Notes: generated from the sequence alone by a model not told the origin. Counted from the first letter of the stretch, positions 23,257 to 36,221 are shown. The stretch is DNA of 64,000 bases from Datura wrightii (GCA_035772735.1 JASDFA010000018.1:144589501-144653500); one strand, 5' to 3'. Translations and numbers: made by a program.

Positions 23257-25638
23257 TGTAATGCACTGGAAGCTCAAAATCAATATTTGGGACTTAAGGG
23301 TCCCAACAACTCATCAGATCAACCGTCAGATGGAGGCCAAGAGTTTATACCTGTACTCATAAAGGACGATATCACGAGTCGTTATCAGGCTCTACGACTT
23401 ATTAGATCCCCCGTTGTAAAGCCGGAGTTCAGAAATTTTAGCAAATTAGAGTGTACTTGAAGGAAGGTCACCACGAGTCGTCATCAGCGGTAACGAGTCA
23501 TCAGTTCCTTCGTTTCTAGTCCTTTCTAACCTTTTTCCTAAAGAACTTGACAGGAGGACCCCACAACTCGTTGGACCCAACAACGAATCGTTAGGTCACC
23601 CATTAGGGGCACCTGACAGTTTTTCTCCGCGAATTTCTAAGGCCAAATTAGTAATTTCCCATTCTCCCAAGAAGGTAACCACATCATTTTGACTTCGGTT
23701 TCAGACGTTTTAGTGGGGTTAATGGGTCCTTTTCCTCATTCCCCACTCCAACACTCAGAAAAATAGACCATAAGTTTTCTGAGGAATTTTCAGAGAAAGA
23801 TCTAGGGAAGCCTCCTTCTCCTCAATTTCTCAAGATTTTCATGGGTTCTCCATCAGGTATGTGGGGTTTTAGCAAGGGGATTGTCCTTCCCTTTCATCCC
23901 CAAAGTTCTTTTCAATTTCTTCTATCAGTTTTAAGCTTTGAGCTTTCGAGTATAAGAAGCATTCATGTTTACTTTAGTTGATTTCCCTTAGAATGATGTT
24001 TATACTTATTGTTAATATAATCTCCATCAGTTCCTTATCAAATTGTCAGTTTTATTACAAAGATTTACTTAAGCACTAACCTTCGGGTAATGATTTTAAT
24101 TGTTCAGTTCTCTCTAGTGAATGAAGGATGATTTGGGCTATATTTTCCAGAATTTCCTGTATATATATATATATTGAGAAAATATTCCACAAACAAGAAT
24201 GCCTTTTGCTCTATTGAATGAAATTCCCATAATTCTTGAAATTTGCCTTATATTATGTGATTGTCCATGTTGTTGGCATTAATGAGATCTCTATTAGATG
24301 CTTAGTAATTTAGTCAATTAGAACTCAGAACTCTGTTAGTCTAGTCTCAGTCAGAATCATTTCTGTCTAGCTTCAGTCAGATTTTTTTTTGCAACCTCAG
24401 TGTTGTCCAGAAAGTGTCAACAGATCAGTTTGAACCCAGTTTAATTTCGAGGTGTCAATGGTGCCTCCCGATTTTCAGACTCAGATTCAAATTTCAGTTA
24501 TTTGGTCCATTAGGCGATCATTACATTCAGTTATAGCTCTGAACAGCCCCAGGACCCCAGTTCAGTTATTAGTTGTTCTGTAAACAGTTACGACACTTCT
24601 AAATAAGCAGCTCTGACCAGTCTTAGAACCCAATTTTAGAATCTAGTCCCATAAGGCTCTCAGGGTACATGAAGTTATTCGTCCCTAACTAATCTTGGGC
24701 CCCAATTTTGAGCTATTAGCTTAGCAGTTCAATTTAGGTTTTCTAGTGGGAATAGAACATAGCACCAAGCGGGCGGGGGTTCCAGCGAACCTAGGTTCCC
24801 AGAACTACGTTGCCAGTGTAGGTTACAGTATTACTTGGCCTAATTGGCCCCAGATATTTTTTTGATCACTCAGTTCATGCCTTTGTACCCTGAGAAGGTA
24901 TAATGGGTCCTACCGATGGAGCATATATATCACGTCTAGCTCACATGGTTATATGTCAGTTATAGACTCTCCCACTAGTCAGTCTAGTTCAGTATTAGAA
25001 TAAGAAGCTCAATTTAGTACAGTATCTCGGATTCAATGTTTGACTTAAGGTATGTCCTTGACTTTCAAACAGAGTCGACTTAACCATTTCAGATTATATC
25101 AGTAGTTCAATTTAGTTTACCTGTTGGTTATAGCGTGTCATTGCAGTTCAAAATTTATATTCAGTATGTTTCTCCCACTTACTCAGTACATTAAAAGTAC
25201 TGATGCATGCTTTTCATGCTGTATCGTTTCATGATACAACTGCAGGTTCTCAATTTTAGCACAAATAGTCACTTCAGTTTCAGAGCACTCTATTTCAGCA
25301 GATCCTAGTGTGAGTCCTCATCAAGGGCCTTATTTATTTACTTCATTTGGTTATGGTTTTGTATAGACTTAGAGTTAGCTGGGGGGCTTGTCCTAACAAC
25401 TCCTCAGTAGTTGGCTTTCAGACCAGACTTGTCATTCAGAATTGTATTTCAGATATATTATTTCTTTCTCTACTTTTCAGTCTTTACATTTTCTTAAACT
25501 AATACATCCATTATTTAAAAAGTTCTGTTGTGCATGTTCACTCAGAATGTTAGTGTATGATAGACCAGGGATTTACTTGGGGTCACTTGTAGCTTCAAGT
25601 ACCATGTTACATCGAGGGTGTAGGCTCGAGGCATGAAA
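23257..25638 (+). repeat. element C 5' LTR
   Basis: 2,382 bp, TGTAATGCAC to GCATGAAA. The 3' LTR is 2,539 bp; part of the difference is a gap of roughly 90 bp near 23540, within the ACGACTCGT block. A splice-donor-like CAGGTATGTGGGG has its GT at 23857. A TA run lies at about 24159-24176. Confidence 0.93.
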
Positions 25639-25642
25639 AACT

Positions 25643-25654
25643 TGGTATCAAAGC
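25643..25654 (+). other. element C primer-binding site (tRNA-iMet)
   Basis: TGGTATCAAAGC follows the LTR end and matches the initiator tRNA-Met complement with one change. Confidence 0.85.
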
Positions 25655-25859
25655 ACTAGGTTTAGAGTATCCTCAGAAAGTCTGAAAGCCGCATCGAGTA
25701 GAGTCCTTTTTATGGGTGTGAAGGCCACCACACTTATGAAAAGGAGGCTTAGAGATGTTATTAGGAAAATTCCGCTTTTGTTCATGCTCTTTATCGTGCG
25801 TTAAAGTCCAATTCCAAGGGCATCTTTCTAAATCATGTCCTTTTTCCTTTCAGCGAATA

Positions 25860-27025
25860 ATTCCTCCTCAATGTTGAAATGGATGAAGAGCTGGAAACGC
25901 CAACAGACCCGCCCCACCAGCTACGACAATTCCTCAGGACGACTTTGTGTCTACTGCCGAATTTAGGGCGGCCATTCAGTTGCTTGCTTAGACCTTCACC
26001 AATCAGGTGAACCAGCAGGTGGTTCCAGTAGCCACAAATGGGTCTGCAGCTGCTTCCAGGGTGTGGGATTTCACCCAAATGAACCCTCCAAACTTTCATG
26101 GAACAATGGTGGGAGGGACCCAAAAGGCTTTGTAGATGAGGTTAGAAAGATCACCCGGATCATGGGTGTCAGCTCCTCTTAGAGTGTTAACCTGGGTGCC
26201 TACCAGCTAAAAGGGGTAGCCAAGGTTTGGTACGAGTAGTGGAAGGAAGGGTGGTCAGTGGAAGCAGGACCAGTTGAGTGTGAGGAGTTTCACACAGCTT
26301 TTTTTGATAGGTTCTTCTCCCGGGAGCCAAGGGACGCTAAGATGGCAGAGTTTATGAACCTACTGCAGGGCCACCGGACAGTGGAGGAGTATGCTCTGGA
26401 GTTTACTAGAATATCAAAGTATGCTCCATAGACGGTGGCCGAGCCGAGGGCTCGTATGCTGAAGTTTGTTAATGGAGTGTCTAATCTGGTCCTCAAGGAG
26501 TGCAGGACCGCAATGCTAATCAAAGACATGGATTTCTCCAGCCTAATCATTTACTCTCAACACATTGAGGCTGACTGAAAGATATCGAGCGAAAGAACAA
26601 GCGGGAAAGAATAGACCAGTAGAATTTTGGCCACCCGGTAGTAGTCGCCTATAGCAGCAGCAGCAACAACACAGGGCCTCAGCACCCGGCTCAGCTAGCG
26701 CCCCAACCTTTTGGTCCCGCCAGGATCGGAGGGTTGGGTCATCTGGCACTCATTCTCACGCCCACAGTTCAAGAAACAAGAGTCTAGTGTGACCCAAGTG
26801 CGGCAGAAACTATCCTGGAGAGTGTTTGCAGGGTAGAGAAGGATATTTCGATTGTGGACAGCTCGGGCATCGACTCAGAGAGTACCCGTCAGCAGGGCGA
26901 GGAAGGTCACAATCCACTACCTCAGAAGCTCCAGCAAGCCGACCAGCTCATCAGGTCAACCCATCAGGTATAGATGGCGGTCAATGCCACAATCATTTTT
27001 ATGCTATCTCTTCTCGTTAGGATTA
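25860..27025 (+). pseudogene. gag: element C gag
   Basis: The codon at the expected start is ATT (25860-25862), six bases after a CTTTCAG acceptor-like site, where element F has ATG. The core follows with many stops and shifts. It is recognisable from GVAKVWYE near 26214, FDRFFSREPRDAK near 26305-26343 and the VEEYALEFTRISKYAP segment near 26385. The zinc-knuckle region is at 26790-26885: the first cysteine codon is now TGA, followed by PKCGRNYPGEC, and a second knuckle (YFDCGQLGHRLREYP) has lost two cysteines. Confidence 0.85.
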
Positions 27026-27059
27026 AGAAAGCTCACCTGACATAGTTACGGGTATGTTA

Positions 27060-27524
27060 CGTCTTTTCCACCTAGACGTATATGCCCTCTAAGATCCAGG
27101 AGATACTCTTTCATTTGTAACTCCATATGTAGCAGTCCAGTTCAGCATCAGACTAGAGATCCTATCAGAATCCATTTCAGTCTCCACCCCAGTTGGCGAG
27201 TCAATTAGAGCTAGTCTAGTGTATAGAAACTGCCCAGTCTTAGTCTTGAATAAAATCATTCCAGCTGATCTTGTAGAGATTGACATGGTCGACTTCGATC
27301 TTATTCTAGGCATGGATTTGTTACACTCCTACTATGCCTCAGTTGACTACATAACTAGGGTCGTCAAGTTCCAGTTTCCAAATGAGCCCGTGTTAGAATG
27401 GTCAGGCAGCAGCTCGGCACCTAAAGGTAGGTTTATTTCCTACCTTAAGGCTCATAAACTAATTTCCAAAGGATGGTTATACCATCTGGTTCGGGTCAAA
27501 GATTCCAACTTTGAGACCCAGTAA
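27060..27524 (+). pseudogene. element C aspartic protease and linker
   Basis: A protease-like segment with LDVYAL, then a stop and DPGDT where DSGAT is usual, then VYRNCPVLVLNKIIPADL and DFDLILGMDLLHSYYASVDY. The second half (27219-27524) is open. The active-site segment is damaged. Confidence 0.82.
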
Positions 27525-28144
27525 TTCAGTCAGTTCTAGTTGTCAGCGAGTTTCCAGAAGTCTTTCCTGAAGATCTTCCCAAAGTTTCCCCTGAATGGGA
27601 AATAGACTTCGGAATAGATCTCCTTCCAGACACTAAGCCCATCTCCATCCCTCCTTACAGAATGGCTCCAATTGAGCTTAAGGAGCTAAAGGAGCAGTTA
27701 AAGGACCTCCTTGATAAGGGTTTCATCAGATCCAACATATCTCCCTGGGGTGCTCTAATGCTATTCATGTGTAAAAAGTACGGTACCTTCAGAATGTGCA
27801 TAGATTACCATCAGCTGAAAAAGGTCACAATTAAGAATAGGTATCCCCTACCTAGAATTAATGACCTATTCGACCAGCTTCAGGGAGCCAGTTTTTTCTC
27901 CAAGATCGATCTCAGTTCAGGGTACCATAAGTTAAGGGTCAGAGAGTGTGACATACTGAAAACAACATTCAAAACTCGGTATGGTCACTATGAGTATGTG
28001 GTAATGTCCTCTGGACTCATAAATGCCCCTGCAGCCTTCATGGATTTGATAAATAGGGTCTTTAAGTAGTACCTAGATATGTTCGTCAACATATTTATCG
28101 ATGACCTTCTAGTATACTCCAGAAATGAGGAAGAGCATGCAGAT
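27525..28144 (+). pseudogene. element C reverse transcriptase, N-terminal part
   Basis: Frame-shifted relative to the protease. Shows IPPYRMAPIELKELKEQL, FRMCIDYHQLKKVTIKNRYPLPRI, KIDLSSGYHKLRV, and after a stop at about 28067 the catalytic FIDDLLVYS near 28097. It is cut by element D after EEEHA, and resumes at 35377. Confidence 0.88.
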
Positions 28145-29568
28145 TGTTCGCGCCCCGCAAGTGTACGGGTCGTGCAAGTAATATAGTGGCTCTTTTTAAG
28201 AACCGGAATGTCGAACCCACAGGGACTGGACCCATTCCTCTAACTATCCATTTCAAGTGTGATCTTAACTTTCTCAAGTGTTGGTTATAGAAGTTTTCGA
28301 GGGAGATTTAAGTAAGTCTAGTTTTGGTCAACGAAATATTCTGAAGTCACTCTAGGAGCAACATAGGGTTAAAGCCAGATAATCATGCAATACTACGATT
28401 TGCAATGGGTTAAGCATGGAACTATCAATTATTATTTCACATAATTAGAATTGCATGTTCATGGTCTTTTGAGCCTCTAAACATGGCAAACTAGCCTCAC
28501 TGCATCATTGTGAGCGAGGATGCTAATTTCTAGTTCGCGGGCAATTAATTATGTTGTGGTTTACAAGGAAACGATTAGGGACTTTCGTGCATCTAACCAT
28601 TTAACTCAACTTAGCCTCACAACTACTTCTTCGAGTGGTGGTGTGATAATCCTAAGTTGGTCTTTGATAACCCCCGTTTATCAACCAAGCAAGGTGTTAG
28701 GTATATTTCTATCCTAACACGAAATTATATCATGAGATACAAACATGCTCCTTACATTCTCATGTCCTGACCTAGGTAATTCTTTCTCAAGCAATTGCCC
28801 AAGCTAACGTATATGTTTTCATGGTGATCAATCATACAAACAAACAACAATCTAGAATGCAAGATGAAAAAAACAATCAATAACTTAATTCCAAAACAAT
28901 TTCATAAAATCACAATCATCATTCATGGCTTCAACCCTAGAGGAAGGGTTCTTGCCATTCATGTTCGTAAAACTACAACTAACTACTACTAAACTAACAT
29001 ACTTACATGAATTTGGTAGATGAGAAGGGAATTTGCCAAACCCTAGATGAGTTCTCCCACTTCTCCCTTCACTCCTAGGTAGTTTTCCAGAATAAAATCG
29101 TGACAAAATGATTTTAGGAGCTGAGGGTTTAATTTATACTATGCTGAAAAATTGCAAAATTTGGCCTGTGGTGGAACAGCAACGTGTCACGGAGCTGAAC
29201 GCCCTACTTGACCTCCATGACACGGAGGTAACGCGTACCCTCACTGGAATGTGCTAAAAAATGCAATTTTTGGGCAAGTGTTGCGGCGTTGGCAGCGTGC
29301 CACGGCCCCTATCGCGCAGGGTGCCAGTTATTGCATGTTTTCTTGTTGACTTTTACATTTTGCTCTTGATTCCATTCCTCCACTTCACCAAATCATGATT
29401 TAGTTCCTCAAATGCATTATTAACCTTTAAAAACAAGGACTAATCATGTTGGTTAGTATATATTCACATTTACATAAAATCACATGAGAATGCATATAAT
29501 TAAATAGATAAACAAGGCAAAACTAAGTTATAAAGTATCACTTGGGCATGCTATTTTGCCCACGATCA
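28145..29568 (-). repeat. element D 3' LTR
   Basis: TGTTCGCGCCCCGCAAGTGT to GCCCACGATCA in plus orientation, nearly identical to 33953-35376. Confidence 0.95.
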
Positions 29569-29606
29569 CCTACCCCACACTTAAAGCCTTGTTCGTCCTC
29601 GAACAA
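29569..29606 (-). promoter_or_regulatory. element D terminal polypurine tract and hairpin
   Basis: On the minus strand, TTTAAGTGTGGGGTAGG abuts the 3' LTR, and TTGTTCG-AGGA-CGAACAA (29589-29606) lies immediately upstream. This is the same hairpin sequence as in element A. Confidence 0.88.
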
Positions 29607-31013
29607 ACCTTTTACATCTCATGCCTATGGAGACTCACCCATAACTCATTTATCAAGAATATTCAAGCTACGGCTATAATGATTACGTAAGATAACAAGC
29701 TAAAAATAGAGCATGCATGATTTGATCATCGAAATGAAATACAACTCTGCTAAGACTTCTAAACCTTAAGAAGCGACTCTCAATCTTAGCAAACTCATGC
29801 AAATCAACTGATTAAGAAATCCCACATGAATTATATCCTCCATTCAACATGTGCCCTCACGGAATGAGAGTTACCCATTTTCACACGCAAAAACTTTTTA
29901 AATCACAACATGTGTGGGTACATGAATAGAATTACGCTCACTCTCACAAAGAATTCACATGCATTATGTAATGACCCATAAGCTTGCCCTTAGTGTTTTA
30001 TTCCACTAATTTGAGGATGTATGAACGTAAGATCAAGTAGGACTTCTTAGGTTGTAATGTAGCAAAGGGACGGGTAGGTACTATTATGGCCAGTAATAGT
30101 GACTATCTGCCCTAAGCGCTTTTAATACATCACGCCCTCATCACTAACTTCCCTTCCCTTACTTCACCTTTTTCTCCTTTCAGCTTTCTTTTTCCTCTTT
30201 TGTTCCCCCCTTTATTTAGGCATTTTTAACTTATTAGTAAGGAGTTCTATAAATAATTTTTCATTAATTTGTTTTCTTACTCCTTACTAATACTCAACCA
30301 TTTTCACACAAGTGCACCTTTGTCCTTTTCTCACTTCTACAACCTGCTACTTTTCCTTTCTTTTCATTCTTCTCACTCCTTTACTCCTTCAGATTTTTTC
30401 ACTCAAGCGCTTAGGAGTTTTGGATCAAGTTCAAGGCTAATGAAAGAAAAAGGATTAAGCTTAAGTTGCAGCTGTCAAAGAATAGGCTCAAGGCTCAATG
30501 GGGCTAACTAGGATTTATTTTTCAAGATAGGTAAAATGAGAGATTCTTACTCAGCTAATCACAAGAATTCAGAATTAAGCTTCAATCATATTGAGTCAAA
30601 TTCAAGAGCCTAAGCATCTCACACAAAGTTATACACCTGCATGCTTCACACCGAACATACTTGCATCTTACAATCACGTATAGCACATAACAAGAACATC
30701 AAGCACCAATTAGTTATGGTTTCAAAATCCCAAAACCTATCGACCAATTTTTCCTCAAGACAGTCGTCATCCATCCATCGTCGGAAACAGTCCCTAACTA
30801 TGACTAAAGACACTATCTACAAACAAAGGAAATAAAAAAAAAATTCTTATTCTTCGGTTCAAAGACCCCCCTGTCGGAAAAGAACCGAAAAGAAAAACCA
30901 ACGGGTGATGAAGTCATGCTTAATTCACAAAAATTTTTCAAATTTCTCCCAAATTTCACACAAGCATCACATTCACCAAAAACTTGTTAAGCACAAAAAT
31001 TTAGAAATTTTTC
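29607..31013 (-). other. element D non-coding 3' cassette
   Basis: Homologous to the cassette of element A: shares the ATGACCCATAAGCTTGCCCTT block (about 29968-29990) and a purine-rich stretch on the minus strand (about 30155-30385). Small frames on either strand (for example 30269-30511 plus) are low-complexity and not supported. Confidence 0.75.
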
Positions 31014-31051
31014 TCACCCCACACTTAAAGTCTTGCTATGTCCTCATAGCA
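31014..31051 (-). promoter_or_regulatory. element D internal hairpin plus polypurine-like tract
   Basis: On the minus strand TGCTATG-AGGA-CATAGCA (31034-31051 region) is followed by TTTAAGTGTGGGGTG (to about 31015), a second copy of the terminal module with a different stem but the same AGGA loop. Confidence 0.78.
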
Positions 31052-31301
31052 TCAAATTAACATTTAAAGGATGAGAAATACTCCCTGAGCCTCTATGCCA
31101 AGCTAAAAGTATTCTTTCTTTTCAAGTTCCAGAGATGGGTGTTCGACCCCACACTTCTTCTATTCGATGCTCTTTAGCTTCCACCGTCTCAGTACTCAGA
31201 ATTCCCTCCATCTGTGCTTAACTTTCCACCAAAAACACAAACAAAATGAAAATAACAACATCAACACAAAAATCAAAATTACAAATTATACCTGAGGTAC
31301 C

Positions 31302-31319
31302 CTTGGGTTGCCTCCCAAG
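31302..31319 (-). other. AGGCAA-loop hairpin after gag-pr (element D)
   Basis: Minus strand CTTGGG-AGGCAA-CCCAAG, a perfect 6-bp stem downstream of the Gag-PR frame. A second short palindrome (GTCGTGCCACGAC) precedes it at about 31339-31351. Confidence 0.8.
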
Positions 31320-31362
31320 CAGTGCCTTATTTTATGTCGTGGCACGACGTAAACTGTCCTTT

Positions 31363-33843
31363 TCAGGACATCCTCATACCTGGGTTCTCTTTTGAGAACC
31401 ATCTACTTTTCTTTTGCTTTTTAGAGGAAACAACCTCCACTCTGTTCCTCTCTTTCTCCAACATCTTCTCAATTTGAAGTCCTCTATCAGAGTCGGGCTG
31501 AACACTTGACCTTGCCTTTGGCCGTGCACCTGTGGAATCCTCCACCCCACACTCATCCTCTGCCAACACACTAACCTAACAAAGGTTAGTGTAGTGTGCG
31601 GACGGGTTCATTTCTTGGTAAACGCGAAAGAGTTCTTCTTCATCTTCGACCCTCATTTTCAGGGTCCCTACTCTCAGATCAATCACCGCTCCACCGGTGG
31701 CCACGAATGGTCGTCCCAAGATTAAGGGTACCTGGTCATCGACCTGAAAATCTAGAACAATAAAATCAGCAGGTATAATAAACTTACCTACTTTGATGAG
31801 AAGTTCCTCTATTATTCCATCAGGTGTCACTCGCGACTTGTCAGCCAGCTGCGGCATCAACCTTGTCGACCTCGGTTCTCTCAACCCCAGGGTGTTGAAT
31901 AAGGATAGGGGCATTAGATTAACTGCTGCCCCTAAGTCACACAAAGCTCGTAGCACCTCAGCTTTACCAATTTGTATTGGGAGGGTAAAACTCCCTGGGT
32001 CTTTGAGCTTCTTTGGCATTTTACTCAATACCCTGTGACTGCACTCCTCAGTCAGTGCTATAGTCTGGACATCCACCAATCTAACTTTGTTCACCATCAC
32101 GTCCTTCAAGTATTTAACATACTTGGGCATTCCCTGCAAGACATCAATAAGAGGCAAATTTATGTGAAGTTCTTTGAAGCTCTCAAAGAACTTTTTGAAG
32201 CATTCCTCCTCCTTGCTCTTTCTGAATTTCTGAGGGAATGGTGGTGGTGGTCTTTGTGCTGGCTACAATGAAAGTTGCGCATTTTGTTGTCCAGCACTCT
32301 GATTATCTCCCATGTTGATGGATGGTCCTAGTCTAACCAACTCCGGCTGCACCTCCTTTCTCAGCTCTTTTGACACTGCATCAGATAATTGCTTACCGCT
32401 TCTCAGACTGATAGCATTGATCTGTCGGGGGTTAGGATCTGTGTCACTTGGTAATCCCCCCTGCGACCTCATGTTTTGAGCAGCTGCTATCTGACCCACT
32501 TGTTTTTCAAGATTTTGGGTGGCTACTTGTTGATTCATTAAGTCTGTTGCCATCTTGGCCTGATTTTCCTCTAACTGCTTCTGGGTGTCCATCATTTTCT
32601 GCAGTGTTTCCTCAATGCTGCTACTCAATTTCCCATCATTCTGCCTATTCTGTTGATACTGCTGTTGTTGAGGTTGCATATAATTCTGCTTTTGGTTTCC
32701 ACCCCAAGAAAAATTCGGGTGGCCCTGCCAATTCCTGTTGGAGTTATTCTCAAAATTCTAATTCTTATGCACATTACCAACAAAATTGACTGATTCCGGA
32801 TTGGCTCTACAATATTCTGCATTATGCCCATTATTACCGCAAATTTCACACCAACTCGGAGCTTGTTGAACTGCATTAACCCAGCCCTAGTGTTGGTTCA
32901 TACTCAGTTTATTGAACTGAGTCCTCATTTGATGTTGGAACGAAGCTAACTGTGCTGCCAACACATTCAAACCATCTACTTCTATCAACCCTAGTCTCTT
33001 TCCTGCCCCCCTCAATGACTCGCTGTGCCACTCTGGATTTCCTTGAGCAATTCTGTTCAACAAAGTGTACAACTCATCATATGTCTTATCCAAGGCTTTC
33101 CCACCCGATGCAGAGTCTAGTAACATTTTTGTGTGTGGGTCTAGACTTTCTACAAAGGTATGAGCCAGCACTTCATTTGATTGCTGGTGATGGGGACAGT
33201 CTCTCAACAATGACTTGAATCTTTCCCAAGCCATATATAAGTTCTCATCAGGCCTCTGCTTGAAACTGAGTATTTCACTTCTCAACTTTGCAGTTTTGCC
33301 TGAAGGGAAGAATCTGATAAGGAACTTCTTAGCCAAATCATTCCATGAAGTTATGGAGTTCAGTGGCTCAGCCTTCAGCCACTTTTTCGCCTCTCCCAAC
33401 AGTGAAAATGGGAAGAGGGTCAGTCGGACATAATCTGTGGACATACCGGTGGGGACAAACGTGTCACTAATCTCTAAAAAGCTCTGCAGGTGCTGTTGCG
33501 GGTCCTCATGTGCCATCCTAGTGAATTGACCACTAGAATGTAACAGCTGCAACATGTTCTGTTTAAGCTCAAAGTGCCCTCCAGACTCCGGTTTACGGAT
33601 GCTAGAGGTCACATTAATCACTAGTGGGATTGCCACTTCGCAAACTGGTCTAGCTGCCATTGCTGTCGATGACAATTGTGATTGTCCCACAGGTGGTTGT
33701 TGTTGTACCTTTTCTTGAAGTCTCTTCAGCTTTTGCTCTAGAGCTACTCTTCTTCGCAAATGGATTTGACGTTCTGGTTTAAGCAACGGTTCCACAAGCT
33801 CTCTATTTCTAGCCAGCTCGGCAGCACAACCTGTCACCTGCAA
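31363..33843 (-). pseudogene. gag-pr: element D Gag-protease
   Basis: One minus-strand frame of about 826 codons with in-frame stops at 32887-32889, 32758-32760, 32263-32265 and 31576-31578 and no frameshift. The Gag core spans roughly residues 60-280 (SGKTAKLRSEILSFKQ, YMAWERFKSLLRDCPHH). The zinc knuckle CEICGNNGHNAEYC is at about 32814-32857. A glutamine-rich linker follows, then a protease with LCDLGAAVNLMPLSLF near 31920-31968 and ILGRPFVATGGAVIDL near 31680-31727. As in A there is no in-frame ATG before the core: the frame opens after a TTATTGCAG acceptor-like site at about 33837-33845. The tail after 31576 resembles the protease C-terminal extension of A. Confidence 0.88.
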
Positions 33844-33930
33844 TAAGTAGACTAAGACCTAGTTTCTCAACACTTAAGAAAATTTAAAAATCACACAAAA
33901 ATAGATAAATTATCAAAACTTCGCTGAGTC

Positions 33931-33950
33931 ACCGGCAACGGCGCCAAAAA
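33931..33950 (-). other. element D primer-binding site (TGGCGCC type)
   Basis: On the minus strand TTTTTGGCGCCGTTGCCGGT follows the 5' LTR after AG, the same class of primer site as in element A. Confidence 0.85.
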
Positions 33951-33952
33951 CT

Positions 33953-35376
33953 TGTTCGCGCCCCGCAAGTGTACCGGTCATGCAAGTAATATAGTGGCTA
34001 TTTTTAAGAACCGGAATGTAGATCCCACAGGGACTGGACCCATTCCTCTAACTATCCATTTCAAGTGTGATCTTAACTTTCTCAAGTGTTGGTTATAGAA
34101 GTTTTCGAGGGAGATTTAAGTAAGTCTAGTTTTGGTCAACGAAATATTCTGAAGTAACTCTAGGAGCAACATAGGGTTAAAGCTAGATAATCATGCAATA
34201 CTACGATTTGCAATGGGTTAAGCATGGAACTATCAATTATTATTTCACATAATTAGAATTGCATGTTCATGGTCTTTCGAGCCTCTAAACATGGCAAACT
34301 AGCCTCACTGCATCATTGTGAGCGAGGATGCTTATTTCTAGTTCGCGTGCAATTAATTATGTTGTGGTTTACAAGGAAACGATTAGCGACTTTCGTGCGT
34401 CTAACCATTTAACTCAACTTAGCCTCACAACTACTTCTTCGAGTGGTGATGTGATAATCCTAAGTTGGTCTTTAATAACCCCCGTTTATCAACCAAGCAA
34501 GGTGTTAGGTATATTTCTATCCTAACACGAAATTATATCATGAGATACAAACATGCTCCTTACATTCTCATGTCCTGACCTAGGTAATTCTTTCTCAAGC
34601 AATTGCCCAAGCTAACGTATATGTTTTCATTGTGATCAATCATACAAACAAACAACAATCCAGAATGCAGGATGAAAACAACAATCAATGACTTAATTCC
34701 AAAACAATTTCATAAAATCACAATCATCATTCATGGCTTCAACTCTAGAGGAAGGGTTCTTGCCATTCATGTTCGTAAAACTACAACTAACTACTACTAA
34801 ACTAACATACTTACATGAATTTGGTAGATGAGAAGGGAATTTTCCAAACCCTAGAAGAGTTCTCCCACTTCTCCCTTCACTCCTAGGTAGTTTTCCAGAA
34901 TAAAATCGTGAAAAAATGATTTTAGGAGCTGAGGGTTTAATTTATACTATGCTGAAAACTTGCAAAATTTGGCCTGTGGTGGAACAGCAACGTGTCACGG
35001 AGCTGAACGCCCTACTTGACCTCCATGACACGGAGGTAACACGTACCCTCACTGGAATGTGCTAAAAAATGCAATTTTTGGCCAAGTGTTGCAGCGTTGG
35101 CAGCGTGCCACGGCCCCTATCGCGCAGGGTGCCAGTTATTGCATGTTTTCTTGTTGACTTTTACATTTTGCTCTTGATTCCATTCCTCCACTTCACCAAA
35201 TCATGATTTAGTTCCTCAAATGCATTATTAACCTTTAAAAACAAGGACTAATCATGTTGGTTAGTATATATTCACATTTACATAAAATCACATGAGAATG
35301 CATATAATTAAATAGATAAACAAGGCAAAACTAAGTTATAAGGTATCACTTGGGCATGCTATTTTGCCCACGATCA
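33953..35376 (-). repeat. element D 5' LTR
   Basis: 1,424 bp. A minus-strand TATA box (TATAAATT, plus-strand AATTTATA at 34939-34946) lies upstream of the expected transcription start. GTGTCACGG-type palindromes sit at about 34990-35040. Confidence 0.94.
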
Positions 35377-35700
35377 CCGATCACCTAAGGATAGCTACAA
35401 ACACTCAGGGATTGCCAATCGCTTGCCAAGTTTAGTAAGTGTGAATTCTGGTTGAAGTTTGTGACATTCTTAGGTCACGTGGTTTCAGGCGAAGGGATAC
35501 AAGTAGATCCTTATAAGATAGCAGCAGTGAAGGATTGGGCCAGACCTACCTCTCCTACTGAAATCTGGAATTTCCTTGGCTTAGCAGGCTATTACCGATG
35601 ATTTGTTGAAGGTTTCTCTTCCATAGCATCTCCTCTAACCAAGTTAACCCAGAAGAAGGTGAAATTTTAGTGGTCGGATGAGCGTGAGAAAAGTTTCTAG
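35377..35700 (+). pseudogene. element C reverse transcriptase, C-terminal part
   Basis: Continues the RT after element D: LKFVTFLGHVVSGEGIQVDP near 35450-35510, then VKDWARPTSPTEIWNFLGLAGYYR. Tryptophan/arginine-type codons have become TGA/TAG at about 35600, 35671 and 35698. Confidence 0.85.
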
Positions 35701-36221
35701 GAGTTGAAGATTCGACTCACCACTGCTCCAGTGTGAACCTTACCGGAAGGATCAGATGGGTTAGTTGTGCATTATGATTCCTCCAGAGTTGGACTTGGTT
35801 GCGTTTTGATGCAGCGGGGCAAAATGATAGCCTATGCCTCCAGACAACTCAAAGTCCATGAGAAGAATTATCCAACTCACGACTTGGAGTTGGCAGCGGT
35901 GGTATTCGTGTTAAAAATATGGAGACACTACTTATACGGGGCTCACGTGGATGTGTTCACAGACCACAAGAGCCTTCAGTATGTATTCAGCCAGAAGGTC
36001 CTAAACCCGCGTCAGAGAAGGTGGTTGGAATTGCTAAAGGATTATGACACAAGTGTACTATATCACCCGGGCAAGGCCAATGTGGTGGCTGACGCCCTAA
36101 GAAGGTGGTCTATGGGAGTGTATCTCACATCGAGGAAGGCAAGAAGGAGCTAGTGAAAGAAGTTCACAGGCTAGCCCGATTAGGGGTGCAGTAGGTGGAT
36201 TCAGCTGAAGGTGGCATGAAC
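35701..36221 (+). pseudogene. element C RNase H
   Basis: Open from 35767 to 36153: HYDSSRVGLGCVLMQRGK, IAYASRQLKVHEKNYPTHDLE, DVFTDHKSLQYVF, NVVADALRR. These are the RNase H landmarks of Ty3/gypsy elements. The sequence stops matching the element at DSAEGG (about 36198-36217), where the EPRV block begins. Confidence 0.88.

Larger units (their letters stand above)
28145..35376 (-). mobile_element. element D: non-autonomous Athila-like LTR element (Gag-PR only)
   Basis: 7,232 bp with two 1,424-bp LTRs that differ by only a few percent by eye, so it is one of the youngest insertions. The flanks CAGAT (28140-28144) and CCGAT (35377-35381) are the target duplication with one change. Placing the flanks together restores the RT frame of element C. 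It has Gag-PR, a TGGCGCC primer site, internal and terminal polypurine modules, but neither pol nor the accessory ORF of A and B. Confidence 0.94.

Noticed and set aside
30269..30511. Possible antisense ORF in element D
   Set aside because: Encoded by a pyrimidine-rich stretch; the equivalent region of A has no matching frame.
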